Shown here: one piece after another, positions 27,096 to 37,536 of the stretch | Layout: the number at the start of each line of letters is the position of its first letter | Numbering within the stretch: position 1 is the first letter of the stretch | DNA from: Gammaproteobacteria bacterium | Lineage (GTDB): Bacteria > Pseudomonadota > Gammaproteobacteria > Pseudomonadales > Ketobacteraceae | NCBI GenBank assembly: GCA_013178375.1 | Contig: JABLXQ010000001.1 | Coordinates: forward strand, 124,001 to 188,000 | Direction of reading: 5' to 3' | Length of the DNA stretch: 64,000 nucleotides | Notes under the pieces: model-generated | Database searches by the model: none | What the model was told of the DNA's origin: nothing | What the model saw: the letters and a program-made list of their open reading frames with translations, nothing else | Translations under genes and position numbers: made by a program

Positions 27096-28010
27096 ATGAA
27101 TCTGGAAGGCAAATCAATCGCAGTGACCGGCGCCAGCGGCATGATCGGGGTTTACATCTGCCGCAGCCTGCTGCGGGCCGGCGCCCGCGTGGTGGGCGTG
27201 GTGCGCAATCCGGCCAAGGCGGCATTTCTCGCGGCGGAGGGCGTTGAATTTCGCACCGCCGATCTGGGCGACCCGGCGGCACTGGCGCAGGCGTTCAGTG
27301 GCTGCGATGCGGTGGTGTCGAACGCCGCCATGTACGTGGTGCAGAAAAGCATGCACGCCTGGGCGGAACACGAAAAAGCCAATCTGGACGGCACCCGCAA
27401 TGTGCTAGGTGCAGCGCATCAGGCCGGCGTGAAACGGGTGGTGCACATCAGCACGTTCGGCATCTACAAGTGGTCAATTTTCCGCACGCTCAATGAACAG
27501 TCACCGCAACTCGACGGTGCCCGCCGCCAGGGCGGCCCCTACCGCGCCACCAAGCAGACCAGCGAGGCACTGGCCTGGGAACTGGCCCGCCGCGACGGCA
27601 TCGGCCTCACCACCCTGCGCCCCACCGCCGTGTACGGCGCCCGCGATCACAATCTGCTGCGGCCGGTGTACCGCCTGATGAAACTGCCGGTACTGCCGCT
27701 GCCCAGCGTGAGCTTTCCGGTAGTGTTTGCCGGCGATGTGGCGGACGCGGTGGTCGGCGCGCTGAAGAATGACGCCAGTATCGGCCAGGCCTACAACGTG
27801 GGCGGCGCCGATCTGCAGATCGCGGATTTTCTGAAAGCACTGGCGCAGGTGGTACCGGACGCGCCGAAAGTACTGGCCCTGCCACTGCCGCTGCATGTCC
27901 GGGTGGACAACAGCAAGGCCGAGCGGGAACTGGGCTTTCACAACCGCAGTTTTGTGGAAGCGTTGCGGGAAGTGGTGACCGAGGACCCGCCGCGAAAAAA
28001 ACGGGCCTGA
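27096..28010 (+). CDS. NAD(P)-dependent epimerase/dehydratase (extended SDR)
   Basis: Extended short-chain dehydrogenase: Rossmann motif TGASGMIG at residues 11-18, VSNAAMY after strand 4, HISTFGIYKW, and the catalytic YRATK (Tyr-x3-Lys). The C-terminus contains VDNSKAERELGF, common in 3beta-HSD/dihydroflavonol-reductase-like members. The ATG at 27096 has an upstream CAGGAG; longer starts are unsupported. The substrate is unknown. A family relation to the SDR genes at 49-51 kb is visible, but it lies far from that cluster. Confidence 0.85.
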   Translation: MNLEGKSIAVTGASGMIGVYICRSLLRAGARVVGVVRNPAKAAFLAAEGVEFRTADLGDPAALAQAFSGCDAVVSNAAMYVVQKSMHAWAEHEKANLDGTRNVLGAAHQAGVKRVVHISTFGIYKWSIFRTLNEQSPQLDGARRQGGPYRATKQTSEALAWELARRDGIGLTTLRPTAVYGARDHNLLRPVYRLMKLPVLPLPSVSFPVVFAGDVADAVVGALKNDASIGQAYNVGGADLQIADFLKALAQVVPDAPKVLALPLPLHVRVDNSKAERELGFHNRSFVEALREVVTEDPPRKKRA

Positions 28011-28020
28011 TCGGCTGGCG

Positions 28021-28500
28021 TCACTGCGGCGCCAGCTTCTTCTCCAGATAGAACAGCATCACTGTTCTGCCATCCGGTTTTACGCGCGGTTCATACGCAC
28101 TTGGGACAAATCCCAGCCGCTGGTAGAACAGCAATCCCGGTGTGTTTTCGTTGAAACAGGGAATCAGCGCGCGGCGGCAACCGTATTGCTGCGCCGCGTT
28201 CTGCATCATGAATTCCAGCAGCGCCTTGCCGAATCCGCCGCCCCGCCGTGCCGGGTCCACCACCACATTGCCGATGGTGGCATCGCCCTGCTCTGTCACG
28301 CTGATGTAATTGGCGAACGCCACCACCGCGCCGCTGGATTCAATTACGGTGTTGCCCTTTCTGTTCTGGAAATTCGGCAGCAGCTGTTCAGCGGTAAGCG
28401 GAAACTGCGCCGAGGGATGCACGTAAAACAATTCGTCGGAGGTTTGCGGAAAAGTGGCGACAATGGCGAGATCGTCGGCGCGGGCGGGGCGGATCAGCAT
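28021..28500 (-). CDS. GNAT-family N-acetyltransferase
   Basis: A 159-residue single-domain GNAT. The acetyl-CoA-binding loop is in VVDPARRGGGFGKALLEFMM (R/Q-x-x-G-x-G/A), preceded by ATIGNVVVD and followed by CFNENTPGLLFYQRLGFVPS, the usual motif B. The protein acceptor or small-molecule substrate cannot be told. It converges with the epimerase gene (10 bases between stops), which suggests overlapping 3' ends. Confidence 0.88.
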   Translation of the reverse strand: MLIRPARADDLAIVATFPQTSDELFYVHPSAQFPLTAEQLLPNFQNRKGNTVIESSGAVVAFANYISVTEQGDATIGNVVVDPARRGGGFGKALLEFMMQNAAQQYGCRRALIPCFNENTPGLLFYQRLGFVPSAYEPRVKPDGRTVMLFYLEKKLAPQ

Positions 28501-28624
28501 GGCAACGTCCTGTCAGTTGAAAGCAGCAGCGTGCCACTTTACTGCAGGTCTAACCGCTTGTCCTGACGCAGTTCAGGTTGTGGGGAAGTTGGGCGCCCCA
28601 TCAGGTGACGGGGCGCCGGGAAAA

Positions 28625-29509
28625 TTACGCCTGCGCCTGCAAATCCGGCGCGCCGGCGGCGCGGTCGCCCACCCACTCCTGCAATTTCTTCAGACCCTTG
28701 CGGCGCAGGAACGAACTGTCTTTCTGCGAGGGATGAAAATCCGGGCGGTAGTACTGCAGGTAATGCGAGCCCAGTTCTTTCAGGATCTGGCGATGCTGCC
28801 ACAAACCGGTCAGGCGTTTTCTCAGGCCCTTGCGGTGCTGTTTCGCTTCCGGATCGCCTTTCAGCAAATGGCGGGTGTGCAGTGCGGAGAAGAGACTGAA
28901 CAGCACAGTGGTCAGCGCCATCTCGCTGGTGCGCACCCAGTAGCTGCCCACCTGATCCTGGTACACGTCGAAGGCCACCGACTTGTGCTCGCTCTCCTCG
29001 ATCGCATGCCACAGCCACAGGGGCTTCAGACGGTCGTCGATGTCGGCGATCAGGTCCGGATGTTCCAGCAGCGTCTCGGCAAACATGGTGGTGAAATGTT
29101 CCAGCGCGCAGGTCTTGGCCAGCATGCGTTCGGGTGAGAAAAATGCCTCCTCGCGGCCGATGCCCACCTTGGTGTATTTCTCCACGTACGCCGTGGGCAG
29201 GCCCTTGCGGCCCATGAAGGCGTTGAAGGCTTCGTGTTCCTTGCCGTGGTGGGCCTCCTGGCCGATGAAAGCGCGCACCTGCTTCTGCAGTTCCGGGTCC
29301 TGGATGCCGGCCTGGAAATGCCGCACCGAACGCATGAACATGCGCTCCCCTTCCGGGAAGGTGCAGGACAGGGCGGTGAGGATCAGGGTGCGCAGCGGGT
29401 CACCACCGAACCAGTATTTGGGAATGGCGTCGTCGAATTCGAAATCCATGCGGCGGACGGGAATGTCTGCGGTACCGGCGAGACTGGTGGTTTTGGCGGT
29501 AGTGGCCAT
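28625..29509 (-). CDS. PF10118-family metal-dependent hydrolase (ferritin-like diiron fold)
   Basis: A 294-residue protein with ordered Glu/His motifs EGERMF, GQEAHHGKEHEAF, ALEHFT and AIEESEHKSVAFDVY, which place two EXXH-type metal ligand pairs in a helical bundle. This is the pattern of PF10118, called predicted metal-dependent hydrolase; no reaction is established for most members. No signal peptide. The gene stands alone, with the YjdM gene 145 bases upstream on the same strand. Confidence 0.87.
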   Translation of the reverse strand: MATTAKTTSLAGTADIPVRRMDFEFDDAIPKYWFGGDPLRTLILTALSCTFPEGERMFMRSVRHFQAGIQDPELQKQVRAFIGQEAHHGKEHEAFNAFMGRKGLPTAYVEKYTKVGIGREEAFFSPERMLAKTCALEHFTTMFAETLLEHPDLIADIDDRLKPLWLWHAIEESEHKSVAFDVYQDQVGSYWVRTSEMALTTVLFSLFSALHTRHLLKGDPEAKQHRKGLRKRLTGLWQHRQILKELGSHYLQYYRPDFHPSQKDSSFLRRKGLKKLQEWVGDRAAGAPDLQAQA

Positions 29510-29616
29510 GCAGGGGCTCCTCTGGGTTCAGCGGGACGGCGCCGGAAAAGCGCGATGGTTCCAGTATAGGGGAGCCCGTTCGTGAATCACCGGTCAGAGG
29601 GTGCCAAGGACAGGTC

Positions 29617-29646
29617 AGATGGGGACAGACTCTGCCCCCTTCATCT
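29617..29646. repeat. REP-like imperfect palindrome
   Basis: AGATGGGG...CAGA/TCTG...CCCC..CATCT forms a nested hairpin (GGGGACAGA c TCTGCCCC core). It resembles the GGGGACAGA-type REP palindromes dispersed in many Gammaproteobacteria. It lies between yjdM and the PF10118 gene and could also act as a transcription attenuator. Confidence 0.4.
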
Positions 29647-29654
29647 AGTCTCGG

Positions 29655-29996
29655 TCAGGACTTCTTCACAAACTCCGATTTCAGCTTCATGGCGCCGATG
29701 CCGTCGATCTTGCAGTCGATGTCGTGGTCGCCGTCCACCAGGCGGATGTTTTTCACCTTGGTGCCCACTTTCACCACCAGCGACGAGCCCTTCACTTTCA
29801 GGTCCTTGATCACGGTGACGGTGTCGCCGTCCTGCAGCAGGTTGCCGTTGGCGTCCTTGATCACGCGCACGTCGTCGCCAGTGTCGGCGGCGGCTTCAGC
29901 CGACCATTCATGGGCGCATTCGGGGCAGATGAATTGGCCACCATCTTCATAGGTGAACTCGGAACCGCATTGGGGGCAGGCGGGCAGTGTGCTCAT
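29655..29996 (-). CDS. yjdM: YjdM/PhnA-family zinc-ribbon protein
   Basis: A 113-residue protein with an N-terminal zinc ribbon (CPQC at about residues 8-11 and CPEC at 24-27) followed by the conserved PhnA C-terminal domain ([28 protein letters not shown]...[19 protein letters not shown]). YjdM was formerly called PhnA, though it is not phosphonoacetate hydrolase; its cellular role is undefined. Highly conserved, intact, start at 29996 by alignment with the family. Confidence 0.93.
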   Translation of the reverse strand: MSTLPACPQCGSEFTYEDGGQFICPECAHEWSAEAAADTGDDVRVIKDANGNLLQDGDTVTVIKDLKVKGSSLVVKVGTKVKNIRLVDGDHDIDCKIDGIGAMKLKSEFVKKS

Positions 29997-30055
29997 GGGG
30001 ACTTCCTTCGCAGACGATCGGGGTGAACGGAAAGACCGGATAACCGGCGCGCGTA

Positions 30056-33000
30056 TTAGAGCACCGTTGGCCCCACGCGACCAGAGCGGCGCGACGTTTC
30101 CGGCTCTGGCCCGGACTCCTGCTCGTAGAGCCAGGCCCTTATCAGGGTGATGGCGTTGCGCATCTGGCGCTCGAAGGTTTCGATCAGGGCTTCGTCCGGC
30201 TGCTGCTGGCGTAACTGCTGTTCCAGTGCGGCGGCCACGCTTTCCAGTTCCCCCAGGCCGAGGGTTCCGGCCAGGGAACGGAGGGCATGAATCAGGTTCA
30301 CCGCGTCGTCACGGGCATCGCGGGCCAGGGCATCAGCCAGCTGGCGCGGCAGTTCGGCCCGTTCCTCAACGAAGCGGGTGAGCAGGCGGCGGTACAGCAG
30401 ACCGTTGTGCATCAGGTGCTCGAGGGCGAACCGGGTGTTGACGCCGGCCTGCTCCAGGCTGGCGAAGGGGTCGGGTTCGGCGCTGTCCGGCAGCGGACTG
30501 GCACCCCAGGTGCGCAGGGCCCGCTGCAGGGCGGCCGGATCAATCGGCTTGGCGATGTAATCGTTCATGCCCGCCGCGAGGTATTTTTCCCGGTCCCCCG
30601 GCAGGGCGTTGGCGGTCATGGCGATCACCGGCAGGCGCCGGCCTTGCGGCAAGGCGCGGATGCGGGCGGTGGCTTCCATGCCGTCCATGCCGGGCATCTG
30701 GATGTCCATCAGCACCAGGTCGTAATGGCGTGCGGTTACCGCCGCCACGGCGTCAGCACCGTTGGACACGGTTTCCACGCTGGCACCGCTGGCTTTCACC
30801 AGGGTTACCGCCAGTTCCTGGTTGATGTCGTTGTCTTCCACCAGCAGTACCCGCAGGTGGTCGAGGGATGTGCCGGCGACCGGGGCGACCGGCTCCGACG
30901 GCAGGCTGAGGCTGGTGCCGCGTTCGAAGGGAATCAGCAGGCGGAAGCAGCTGCCCTGCCCCGGGATGCTGTCCACTTCGATGCGGCCCTGCATCAGTTC
31001 CGCCAGGTTGCGACAGATAGCCAGGCCCAGGCCGCTGCCCTCGAAGCGGCGGGCGCTGGAGCTGTCCACCTGGTGGAACGGCTGGAACAGGCCGGACAGC
31101 AAGTCAGGGTCGATGCCAATGCCGGTGTCCTCCACTTCGAATTGCAGCCACAGGCGGTCGGCGTCGGTGCCCTTCTGGCTGGCCTGTGGCTGAGTGGCCG
31201 GTTGTTGGCTGACACGGATCTCCACATGGCCCCGGTCGGTGAACTTGACGGCGTTGGCGGTGAAGTTGATCAGGATCTGCCCCAGCCGCAAGGGATCGCC
31301 CACCAGCACCGGTGGCAGGCCCGTTTCCATCCGCACCCGCAGTTCCAGGCCCCTGGCATCGGCGCGGTCCCAGATCAGGTCCACCACCTTGTCCAGCACC
31401 TGTTCCAGCGCGAACTCCACGTGGTCCACATTCAGTTTGCCGGCCTCGATGCGGGAGAAGTCGAGGATGTCGTTGATCACCCGCAGCAGGTGTTCGCCGG
31501 AGGCCCGCACCTTTTCCAGGTAATTGCGCACGCGGTCGCTGAGGGTGTCCGCCAGCGCCACGTGGGACAGGCCGATGATCGCGTTGAGCGGGGTGCGGAT
31601 TTCGTGGCTCATGTTGGCGAGGAATTCGGCCTTGGCGCGGGACGCGGCAACGGCGGCTTCCTTGGCCCGCATCAGTTCCGTGGTGCGTTCGACCACCTGC
31701 CGTTCCAGGTTCTGGTTGGCACTGGCCAGCCGTTCCCCCGCCAGCATGCGGTCGGTGACATTGATGATGATAGTGCCCACCGCCTGGTATTCGGCCTCCC
31801 GGTCCCGCTGCACTGGAAAACGGACGACGCGGAAGAACAGGCGTTGGCTGTCGCCGGACTGCAGTTCGATGATGCTGTCGTCCGGTTGGCCCGGCGTGTC
31901 GCCGCCGGTTTGGAAGACGGGACGCAGCCAGGCAGGAATGGGCAGCTCTGTCACCAGCCGGCCCAGCAGATCCTCCGGATGGATGCGCACCAGCTCGCTG
32001 AAGGCGGTGTTGACCACGGTGAAGCGACCGTCGCGGGCCTGCAGGTAGACCGAGGTGGGAATGTTGGCCACCAGGGAACGGAACCGGCTTTCCCGCGCGG
32101 CCAGGGCACGCCGGTGCATCAGCGAGCTGGCGGTGAGCACGACGATCAGGCCGCTGGCACTGAGGGCCAGGCCGATGATGATGTTGCTGGACAGCACATA
32201 GGGCGCGAAGGCCTCGTCGACGTCCTGTTCCACAATGACACCAATATCCAGTTCCGGCAGCCACTGGCCACTACCCACCACGCGCTCGCCCCGGTAATCC
32301 CTGTACGGCGCCTGCAGGCTGGCGCTGGATTTTGCCTGCAGGGTCTGAGCCATCGCCGTCAGTTCGCCGCTGCCCTTTCCGGTTTCCGCCGGCACCCGCG
32401 CCAGCAGAGGGGTGTCGCTGTACTCGTCATACGTAGAATAGGAGAGGATGTTGTGGACATGCTCGAACCGACTCGGGGAGATGATGCGGCCACTGCGGTC
32501 GATGGCATAGGCTTCGCCGGATTCGCCGGTGCGGCCGCTTTGAAAGATCGGGAAGAAACTGCGCTGGGGATTGAGGCGCAGGCAGAAGTAGCCGCGCTTG
32601 ACGAAGGCCCGCTCCACCAACACACACAGGTTCTGCATCAGGGCCCCCGGCGGCACCATGCCCCGGGGGCCTTCCATCGGCAGGTGGGCGGCCACCGGGC
32701 GGGAGATGCTGGTGCCTTCCACCAGGGCCCGGTCCAGAGCCTCGCCGATTTCCGCCGGCTGCAACGTTTCGCCCACATAGTTGGCACTGCTGGCAGCGAT
32801 GATGCGGCGGTCCAGGTTCAGCACCTGGTAGCCTTCAAACCCCATTGGCAGCAGCAGCGGAAACAGCCAGCCACGCAATGCCTGGGCGGTTTCACGGCGG
32901 GCGCCGTCCTCGTCCAGCACCCGAAAGATCAGATCGCGCCCCGTGGGTGAATCCACCAGCACACGCACCACGCCCCGGTTCTGGCTGTCCCAGTAGCGGA

Positions 33001-33196
33001 TCAGGCCCAGTACTGACTGCAGGTTGGTTTCCAGGTATCCCGACGTGATGCGCTGATGGCTGGAATGGATGATGCGCAGCGATGCGAAGCTGATCAGCGC
33101 CAGCAGCACGATGGCCACGCTGGCCAGCAGCAGCACCGGGTTGCCGCGCTGGCCGGGACCGTTGGCTAGCTCGGCATCGTGGACGGCTGCAGACAT
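30056..33196 (-). CDS. Hybrid sensor histidine kinase with Cache, PAS, REC and Hpt domains
   Basis: A 1046-residue membrane kinase. A transmembrane helix (about 22-46) and a second (about 332-360) bracket a periplasmic Cache-type sensor. Then follow PAS (about 370-490), HisKA with His531 in [11 protein letters not shown], HATPase_c with the G boxes ([16 protein letters not shown]), a receiver domain with Asp831 in [10 protein letters not shown], and an Hpt domain with His970 ([10 protein letters not shown]). All phosphorelay residues are present. It is the last gene of the chemosensory operon and overlaps the REC-EAL gene by about 31 bases, suggesting the two are partners. The phosphorelay could feed the REC domain of that phosphodiesterase. 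Confidence 0.93.
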   Translation of the reverse strand: MSAAVHDAELANGPGQRGNPVLLLASVAIVLLALISFASLRIIHSSHQRITSGYLETNLQSVLGLIRYWDSQNRGVVRVLVDSPTGRDLIFRVLDEDGARRETAQALRGWLFPLLLPMGFEGYQVLNLDRRIIAASSANYVGETLQPAEIGEALDRALVEGTSISRPVAAHLPMEGPRGMVPPGALMQNLCVLVERAFVKRGYFCLRLNPQRSFFPIFQSGRTGESGEAYAIDRSGRIISPSRFEHVHNILSYSTYDEYSDTPLLARVPAETGKGSGELTAMAQTLQAKSSASLQAPYRDYRGERVVGSGQWLPELDIGVIVEQDVDEAFAPYVLSSNIIIGLALSASGLIVVLTASSLMHRRALAARESRFRSLVANIPTSVYLQARDGRFTVVNTAFSELVRIHPEDLLGRLVTELPIPAWLRPVFQTGGDTPGQPDDSIIELQSGDSQRLFFRVVRFPVQRDREAEYQAVGTIIINVTDRMLAGERLASANQNLERQVVERTTELMRAKEAAVAASRAKAEFLANMSHEIRTPLNAIIGLSHVALADTLSDRVRNYLEKVRASGEHLLRVINDILDFSRIEAGKLNVDHVEFALEQVLDKVVDLIWDRADARGLELRVRMETGLPPVLVGDPLRLGQILINFTANAVKFTDRGHVEIRVSQQPATQPQASQKGTDADRLWLQFEVEDTGIGIDPDLLSGLFQPFHQVDSSSARRFEGSGLGLAICRNLAELMQGRIEVDSIPGQGSCFRLLIPFERGTSLSLPSEPVAPVAGTSLDHLRVLLVEDNDINQELAVTLVKASGASVETVSNGADAVAAVTARHYDLVLMDIQMPGMDGMEATARIRALPQGRRLPVIAMTANALPGDREKYLAAGMNDYIAKPIDPAALQRALRTWGASPLPDSAEPDPFASLEQAGVNTRFALEHLMHNGLLYRRLLTRFVEERAELPRQLADALARDARDDAVNLIHALRSLAGTLGLGELESVAAALEQQLRQQQPDEALIETFERQMRNAITLIRAWLYEQESGPEPETSRRSGRVGPTVL

Positions 33197-34452
33197 AGCT
33201 GGGCAACGGCGCTGGCGCGGTGGTGAATCCAGTCGGATACCTGTGCCGCCGGCATCGGCCGCGCGATCAGGTAACCCTGCGCCTGCCGGCAGCCCATGGC
33301 TTTGAGCAGGTGCAGTTCCGCTTCGGTTTCAACGCCTTCCGCCACCGTGGTAATGCCCAGCCGCCGGCCCATGTCGATGGCCGATTGCAGGATGGTGCGC
33401 ATCTGGTCGCGCCGGGACGCGCCGTGCACGAAGGTGCGGTCGATTTTCAGTTCCGTGAACGGGAACCGTGACAGTTGCTGCATGGATGAAAATCCGGTGC
33501 CGTAGTCGTCGATGGAAAAGCCGAATCCCTTTAAGCGTAGACGACTCATGGTGGCCAGGGCCGACGCCAGATCCGCCACCAGGGCAGTTTCGGTGATTTC
33601 AAACGAAACACGGCGGGGGCTGATGGCTGCCGCCTGTACCTGCCGGAGAATGTCGCTGGCCAGGTTGCGGTCGACCAGCGAGGTGGCGGACAGGTTGATG
33701 GCCACCGCCGGCTGCAGGCCCTGGGCCTGCCACTGCACCATGTCCTGCAGCACCCGATCCAGCAGGGCCAGGGTGAGTTCACCGATCAGGCCATGCTGTT
33801 CCGCCAGCGCGATGAAGCGCGACGGGGGAATACTGTTGCCGGCGCGGTCGGTCCAGCGCGCCAGCGCCTCCAGCCCTTCCAGGCTGCCCTGCTGCAGGCT
33901 GATCTTGGGCTGGTAAAACGGCCGGATCTGCCCAGTCCGGATGGCCTGGTGCAGTTCAGCCGGATCGATTTCGGTCACCGGGGCCGCCGCATGCAGAACA
34001 CTGCTGGCCTGATGGCCGAATGCCGCCAGCGCGGCGCGCAGTGCCGCCGTGGGCACCGGTTTGCGGAAGGCACCCAGCAACGGTACGCCCAGGGCTTCCA
34101 CCATGGTGGCCACGGCGCTGATCAGCACTTCATCGGCCGCGCTGGCCACGATGATGGCGGGACGGTGACGATCATCCCCCAGCCGCTGCAGCACCTCGAT
34201 GCCGTCCAGCCCCGGCAGCTCCAGATCCAGTACCACCACCGCCGGCCGCACCGGCAGGCTGCGGTAGCGTTGCAGGGCGCTGGCGCCGTCCGCTGCTTCA
34301 TGTATCCGGTGAATACCAAAGGCTTCCAGACTGGCGCGGATGTTGGCCCGCTGCACGTGGTTGTCATCCACCACCAGCACCCCCTGACTGAGGATGGCTG
34401 GATGCAGATCGGCTTCGGGATCGCTGTTCCCGGCGGCAGGCAGGTAAATCAC
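33166..34452 (-). CDS. REC-EAL response regulator, cyclic-di-GMP phosphodiesterase
   Basis: An N-terminal receiver domain (VLVVDDN; phospho-acceptor Asp76 in VVLDLELPG) is followed by an EAL domain (about 170-420). Catalytic-site motifs are intact: LEALAR (the EAL signature), INLSATSL, FEITETAL, IDDYGTGFSS and LKIDRTF, so an active c-di-GMP phosphodiesterase is expected. The start is a GTG at 34452 whose GTGA overlaps the cheR stop and which has a GGAGG box about six bases upstream; a longer TTG start at 34485 is less likely. It links the chemosensory kinase to second-messenger turnover. Confidence 0.92.
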   Translation of the reverse strand: MIYLPAAGNSDPEADLHPAILSQGVLVVDDNHVQRANIRASLEAFGIHRIHEAADGASALQRYRSLPVRPAVVVLDLELPGLDGIEVLQRLGDDRHRPAIIVASAADEVLISAVATMVEALGVPLLGAFRKPVPTAALRAALAAFGHQASSVLHAAAPVTEIDPAELHQAIRTGQIRPFYQPKISLQQGSLEGLEALARWTDRAGNSIPPSRFIALAEQHGLIGELTLALLDRVLQDMVQWQAQGLQPAVAINLSATSLVDRNLASDILRQVQAAAISPRRVSFEITETALVADLASALATMSRLRLKGFGFSIDDYGTGFSSMQQLSRFPFTELKIDRTFVHGASRRDQMRTILQSAIDMGRRLGITTVAEGVETEAELHLLKAMGCRQAQGYLIARPMPAAQVSDWIHHRASAVAQLCLQPSTMPS

Positions 34453-35297
34453 GCCGGCCTCCGTGCACGCTGTGGGTCCAGGCAAGTTTCACAGCGGTAA
34501 ATCGACGGCGACAGTTGCTGCAGCGGCAGCTTCAGGCCGAACAGGGATTCGCAGTGACCGGTGATGATCCAGCCGCCGGGACGCAGTTCCGCCACCAGAT
34601 GTTCCAGCACCCGCTGCTTGGTGTGCTGGTCGAAATAGATCAGTACATTGCGCAGGAAAATCACGTCGAAACCACCCTGATCCTCCAGCGGCTGCAGCAG
34701 GTTGTGCTGTTCGAACCGCACCTGGTCGCGCAGTGCGCGGTCGATCACCAGCATGCCTTCGTATTCGTCGACACCGCGCCGGCAATAGCGCTTCAGATAT
34801 TCCGGCGGCATCTGCTCCAGCCGCTCCATGCGGTAGAGGCCACGTCGGGCATGGTCGAGCACCTTGCCGGAAATGTCGGTGGCCAGCAGTTCCCAGCCGC
34901 GCGGGCCCAGGCTGTCGTGCAGCACCATCGCCAGGCTGTAGGGTTCCTCGCCGGTGGACGCAGCAGCACACCAGACCCGCACCGGCCGGCTGCGCACGCT
35001 GGGCAGGATCTGGTTTTTCAGGCGTGCAAAATGCGCCGGCTCGCGGAAAAAATAGGTTTCGTTGGTGGTGAGCAGGTCCAGCATGTGGCCGCGCTCGGTT
35101 GCACCTTCCCGGCTGGAGACAAAGGCAAAGTAGCTGTCGAAATCGGCGCAGCCCAGCTTGTCCAGCCGCCGCCACAAACGGCTCACCACCATCGAGCTTT
35201 TTTCGGCGCCGATGATGATGCCGGCCGTCCGGTACAGAAAGTCCCGGATGCGGTTGAATGTGGCGGGGCTGAGCTGGGTATCCACGGCTGCGTTCAT
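34449..35297 (-). CDS. cheR: CheR, chemoreceptor methyltransferase
   Basis: A 282-residue S-adenosylmethionine-dependent methyltransferase that methylates glutamates on the chemoreceptor. CheR hallmarks are TTNETYFFRE, the AdoMet-binding VWCAAASTGEEPYSLAM, LATDISGKVLDHARRGLY and FLRNVLIYFD. Stop and start overlap with the flanking genes by four bases each (ATGA with cheW, GTGA with the REC-EAL gene). There is no CheB methylesterase partner in the operon. Confidence 0.95.
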   Translation of the reverse strand: MNAAVDTQLSPATFNRIRDFLYRTAGIIIGAEKSSMVVSRLWRRLDKLGCADFDSYFAFVSSREGATERGHMLDLLTTNETYFFREPAHFARLKNQILPSVRSRPVRVWCAAASTGEEPYSLAMVLHDSLGPRGWELLATDISGKVLDHARRGLYRMERLEQMPPEYLKRYCRRGVDEYEGMLVIDRALRDQVRFEQHNLLQPLEDQGGFDVIFLRNVLIYFDQHTKQRVLEHLVAELRPGGWIITGHCESLFGLKLPLQQLSPSIYRCETCLDPQRARRPA

Positions 35298-35851
35298 CCG
35301 GCACGTGCCAGTGTGGCAGGCGTCATGGTGGACGGTGTCGTTGTGGACGGCGCCTGGGCGGAATCGATCAAAGATTCCAGCTCGCGGGTGGACAGCACGG
35401 CGGCCAGATCCAACACCGGAATGAAACCCTGTTCGCGCTTGAGCATGCCGGCGACAAAATCACTGCGCAGGCCCAGGCCGAACTGCGGCTGCTGCTCCAC
35501 CTGATCCGGTTCCACTTCGCGCACTTCGGTCACGCCATCGACGATCACGCCCAGCAGATGGATGGCATCGCCCTGCACCGCTTCCACAATCACGATGCAG
35601 GTGCGGCGATTGATGCTGGTGACAGCGCGGCCGAAGCGCACCGACAGATCCAGCACCGGCACCACGGCACCGCGCAGGTTGATCACACCGCGCAGAAAAG
35701 CCGGTGCCAGCGGAATGCCGGTGACGCCCTGATACTCGATGATTTCGCGAATGGCGTTGATGCCCACGCCGTAGGTTTCACCACCCAGGTTGAACATCAG
35801 GTACTGGCGCACACCATTTTCCTGCTTGCCCTGCTGCGGTTTGGTTTCCAT
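35294..35851 (-). CDS. cheW: CheW, chemosensory coupling protein
   Basis: A 185-residue CheW: YLMFNLGGETYGVGINAIREII at the N-terminus, PLAPAFLRGVINLRGAVVPVLDLSVRFG in the SH3-like core, and VEPDQVEQQPQFGLGLRSDFVAGM. It bridges receptor and CheA. A C-terminal Thr/Ser-rich tail (about 25 residues, STTTPSTMTPATLARAG) is longer than usual. Start 8 bases after the receptor gene; overlaps cheR by four bases. Confidence 0.94.
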   Translation of the reverse strand: METKPQQGKQENGVRQYLMFNLGGETYGVGINAIREIIEYQGVTGIPLAPAFLRGVINLRGAVVPVLDLSVRFGRAVTSINRRTCIVIVEAVQGDAIHLLGVIVDGVTEVREVEPDQVEQQPQFGLGLRSDFVAGMLKREQGFIPVLDLAAVLSTRELESLIDSAQAPSTTTPSTMTPATLARAG

Positions 35852-35859
35852 GGCTCACC

Positions 35860-37488
35860 TCAGAAATTCACGAACATTTTTTCGTTGACGTCGCTGACCG
35901 GCGCCGCCTCCTGGCTGCGTCCGCCATTGCTGCCGACACGGCCGACGACCCTGAGGCTGGCGGGCGCACTGCCCTGCTGTTCAGTGCGGAAGAATTGCAT
36001 CACTGATTGCAGCTGCAGCGCCTGGCTGCTCATTTCCTCTGCGGTGGCGGACAGTTCCTCGGATGCCGAGGCGTTGGTCTGGGTGGTCTTGGTCAATTCG
36101 TTGATGGCTGCGTTGATCTGGTTGAGTCCGCCGCGCTGTTCCTGCGAGGCAGCGGCAATTTCCTTCACCAGATCGGCGGTCTTGGCAATGGAGGGCACGA
36201 TGTCGCCCAGCAGGTTGCCGGCACGCTCCGCCAGGCTGACACTGGAAGACGCCAGTTCACCGATTTCCTGTGCGGCTACCTGGGAACGTTCCGCCAGCTT
36301 ACGCACTTCGGCGGCCACTACCGCGAAGCCCTTGCCATGATCGCCGGCACGGGCCGCTTCGATGGCGGCGTTGAGGGCCAGCAGGTTGGTCTGGTAGGCG
36401 ATGTCGTCGATGATGCTGATCTTGTTGGCGATGGATTTCATGGCGGTGACGGTGTCGCGCACGGCGATGCCGCCTTCTTTCGCGTCGGACGAGGATTTCG
36501 ACGCCATGCCATCGGTAAGTTCGGCATTTTCCGCGTTCTGCGCCACAGTCGCGGCGATTTCCTCCATCGAGGCGCTGGTCTGCTCCACGCTGGCGGCCTG
36601 CTCGGTGGCGTTCTGGCTGAGCGTGCCGGACGAAGCGGATACCTGTTCGGATGCAGCGGCCAAAGCATCAGCCGAGGAAGTGACCTGGCCGATGATATCG
36701 GTGAGGCGTTCCAGCATGTTGTTCATGGCGGCCAGCAGGCTGCTGTCGTCGCCCTTGCGCAGATTGATGCGCACGGTGAGATCGCCTTCGGCAATACGGC
36801 GCACCACGTCGCCGGCATAATCCGGTTCACCACCCAGCTGGCGGGTCACGATGCGGGTGACGACAATCCCGAAGCCGATGGCCAGTGCCATGGCCACCAA
36901 GATCATGGAGCCCATCACGATTTCCATCTGCTGCACGGCAGCATCGCCGGCGGCATCGGCCGCACTGCCCTGCTTGTTGTTGTCTTCAATCAGCGCGGCA
37001 TAGGCAGTTTCGATTTCATAGCTGGCCAGGCGCAATTCATTGTCACTGAGCTGGGCTGCTTCGGCCTTCTTGCCCTGCTTGAGCAGATCAAACAGCTGGG
37101 CCACCGCCTGCAGATACCGTTTCTGTTCGTTGTCCAGTTTGGCCAGCTGCTGTGTCTCGGTCTCGCTCAGCAGTGTGTTGCGGTATTTATCCAGCGCCGC
37201 CTGCGATTTGGCCCAGTGGCCTTTCATGCGTTCTTCGGTGGCGGCCAGATCCTCGGCATTCTGCATCGGCGAACGGGTTACCGCGCGGGTGAACACCAAG
37301 TAGCGGCTGTAGGATTCCGACAGGTTGTCGATCGCCACCAGGTTGTTCACGTACATCGCCTTCATGAGCCCGCCCACGTTGATGATGTTAACCAGGCCGT
37401 AAGCGCCCACGCCGGCCGTGATCAGCGCCAGGGTGACGAAGGTGGTGAGCAGTTTTTTCGCCAGGCTGAGTTTGAGAAACCATTTCAT
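35860..37488 (-). CDS. Methyl-accepting chemotaxis protein
   Basis: A 542-residue receptor. TM1 is about residues 11-32 and TM2 about 190-212, enclosing a helical periplasmic sensor (4-helix-bundle type). A HAMP domain follows (about 213-268), then a long methyl-accepting coiled coil with the conserved tip [20 protein letters not shown] and [19 protein letters not shown]. Short C-terminal extension with no NWETF-type CheR tether. Being the only receptor in the operon, it is the presumed input to the CheA beside it. Confidence 0.95.
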   Translation of the reverse strand: MKWFLKLSLAKKLLTTFVTLALITAGVGAYGLVNIINVGGLMKAMYVNNLVAIDNLSESYSRYLVFTRAVTRSPMQNAEDLAATEERMKGHWAKSQAALDKYRNTLLSETETQQLAKLDNEQKRYLQAVAQLFDLLKQGKKAEAAQLSDNELRLASYEIETAYAALIEDNNKQGSAADAAGDAAVQQMEIVMGSMILVAMALAIGFGIVVTRIVTRQLGGEPDYAGDVVRRIAEGDLTVRINLRKGDDSSLLAAMNNMLERLTDIIGQVTSSADALAAASEQVSASSGTLSQNATEQAASVEQTSASMEEIAATVAQNAENAELTDGMASKSSSDAKEGGIAVRDTVTAMKSIANKISIIDDIAYQTNLLALNAAIEAARAGDHGKGFAVVAAEVRKLAERSQVAAQEIGELASSSVSLAERAGNLLGDIVPSIAKTADLVKEIAAASQEQRGGLNQINAAINELTKTTQTNASASEELSATAEEMSSQALQLQSVMQFFRTEQQGSAPASLRVVGRVGSNGGRSQEAAPVSDVNEKMFVNF

Positions 37489-37536
37489 TGCAAGAACCTC
37501 GGGTTGTTTTCCGTTACCAGAATTTGATGGGAGAAA

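Noticed and set aside
30287-32950. 887-codon plus-strand open frame opposite the hybrid kinase
   Set aside because: Pure antisense of a high-GC gene. The product is rich in His, Gln and Gly with no domain, and the opposite strand has complete kinase, receiver and Hpt domains.
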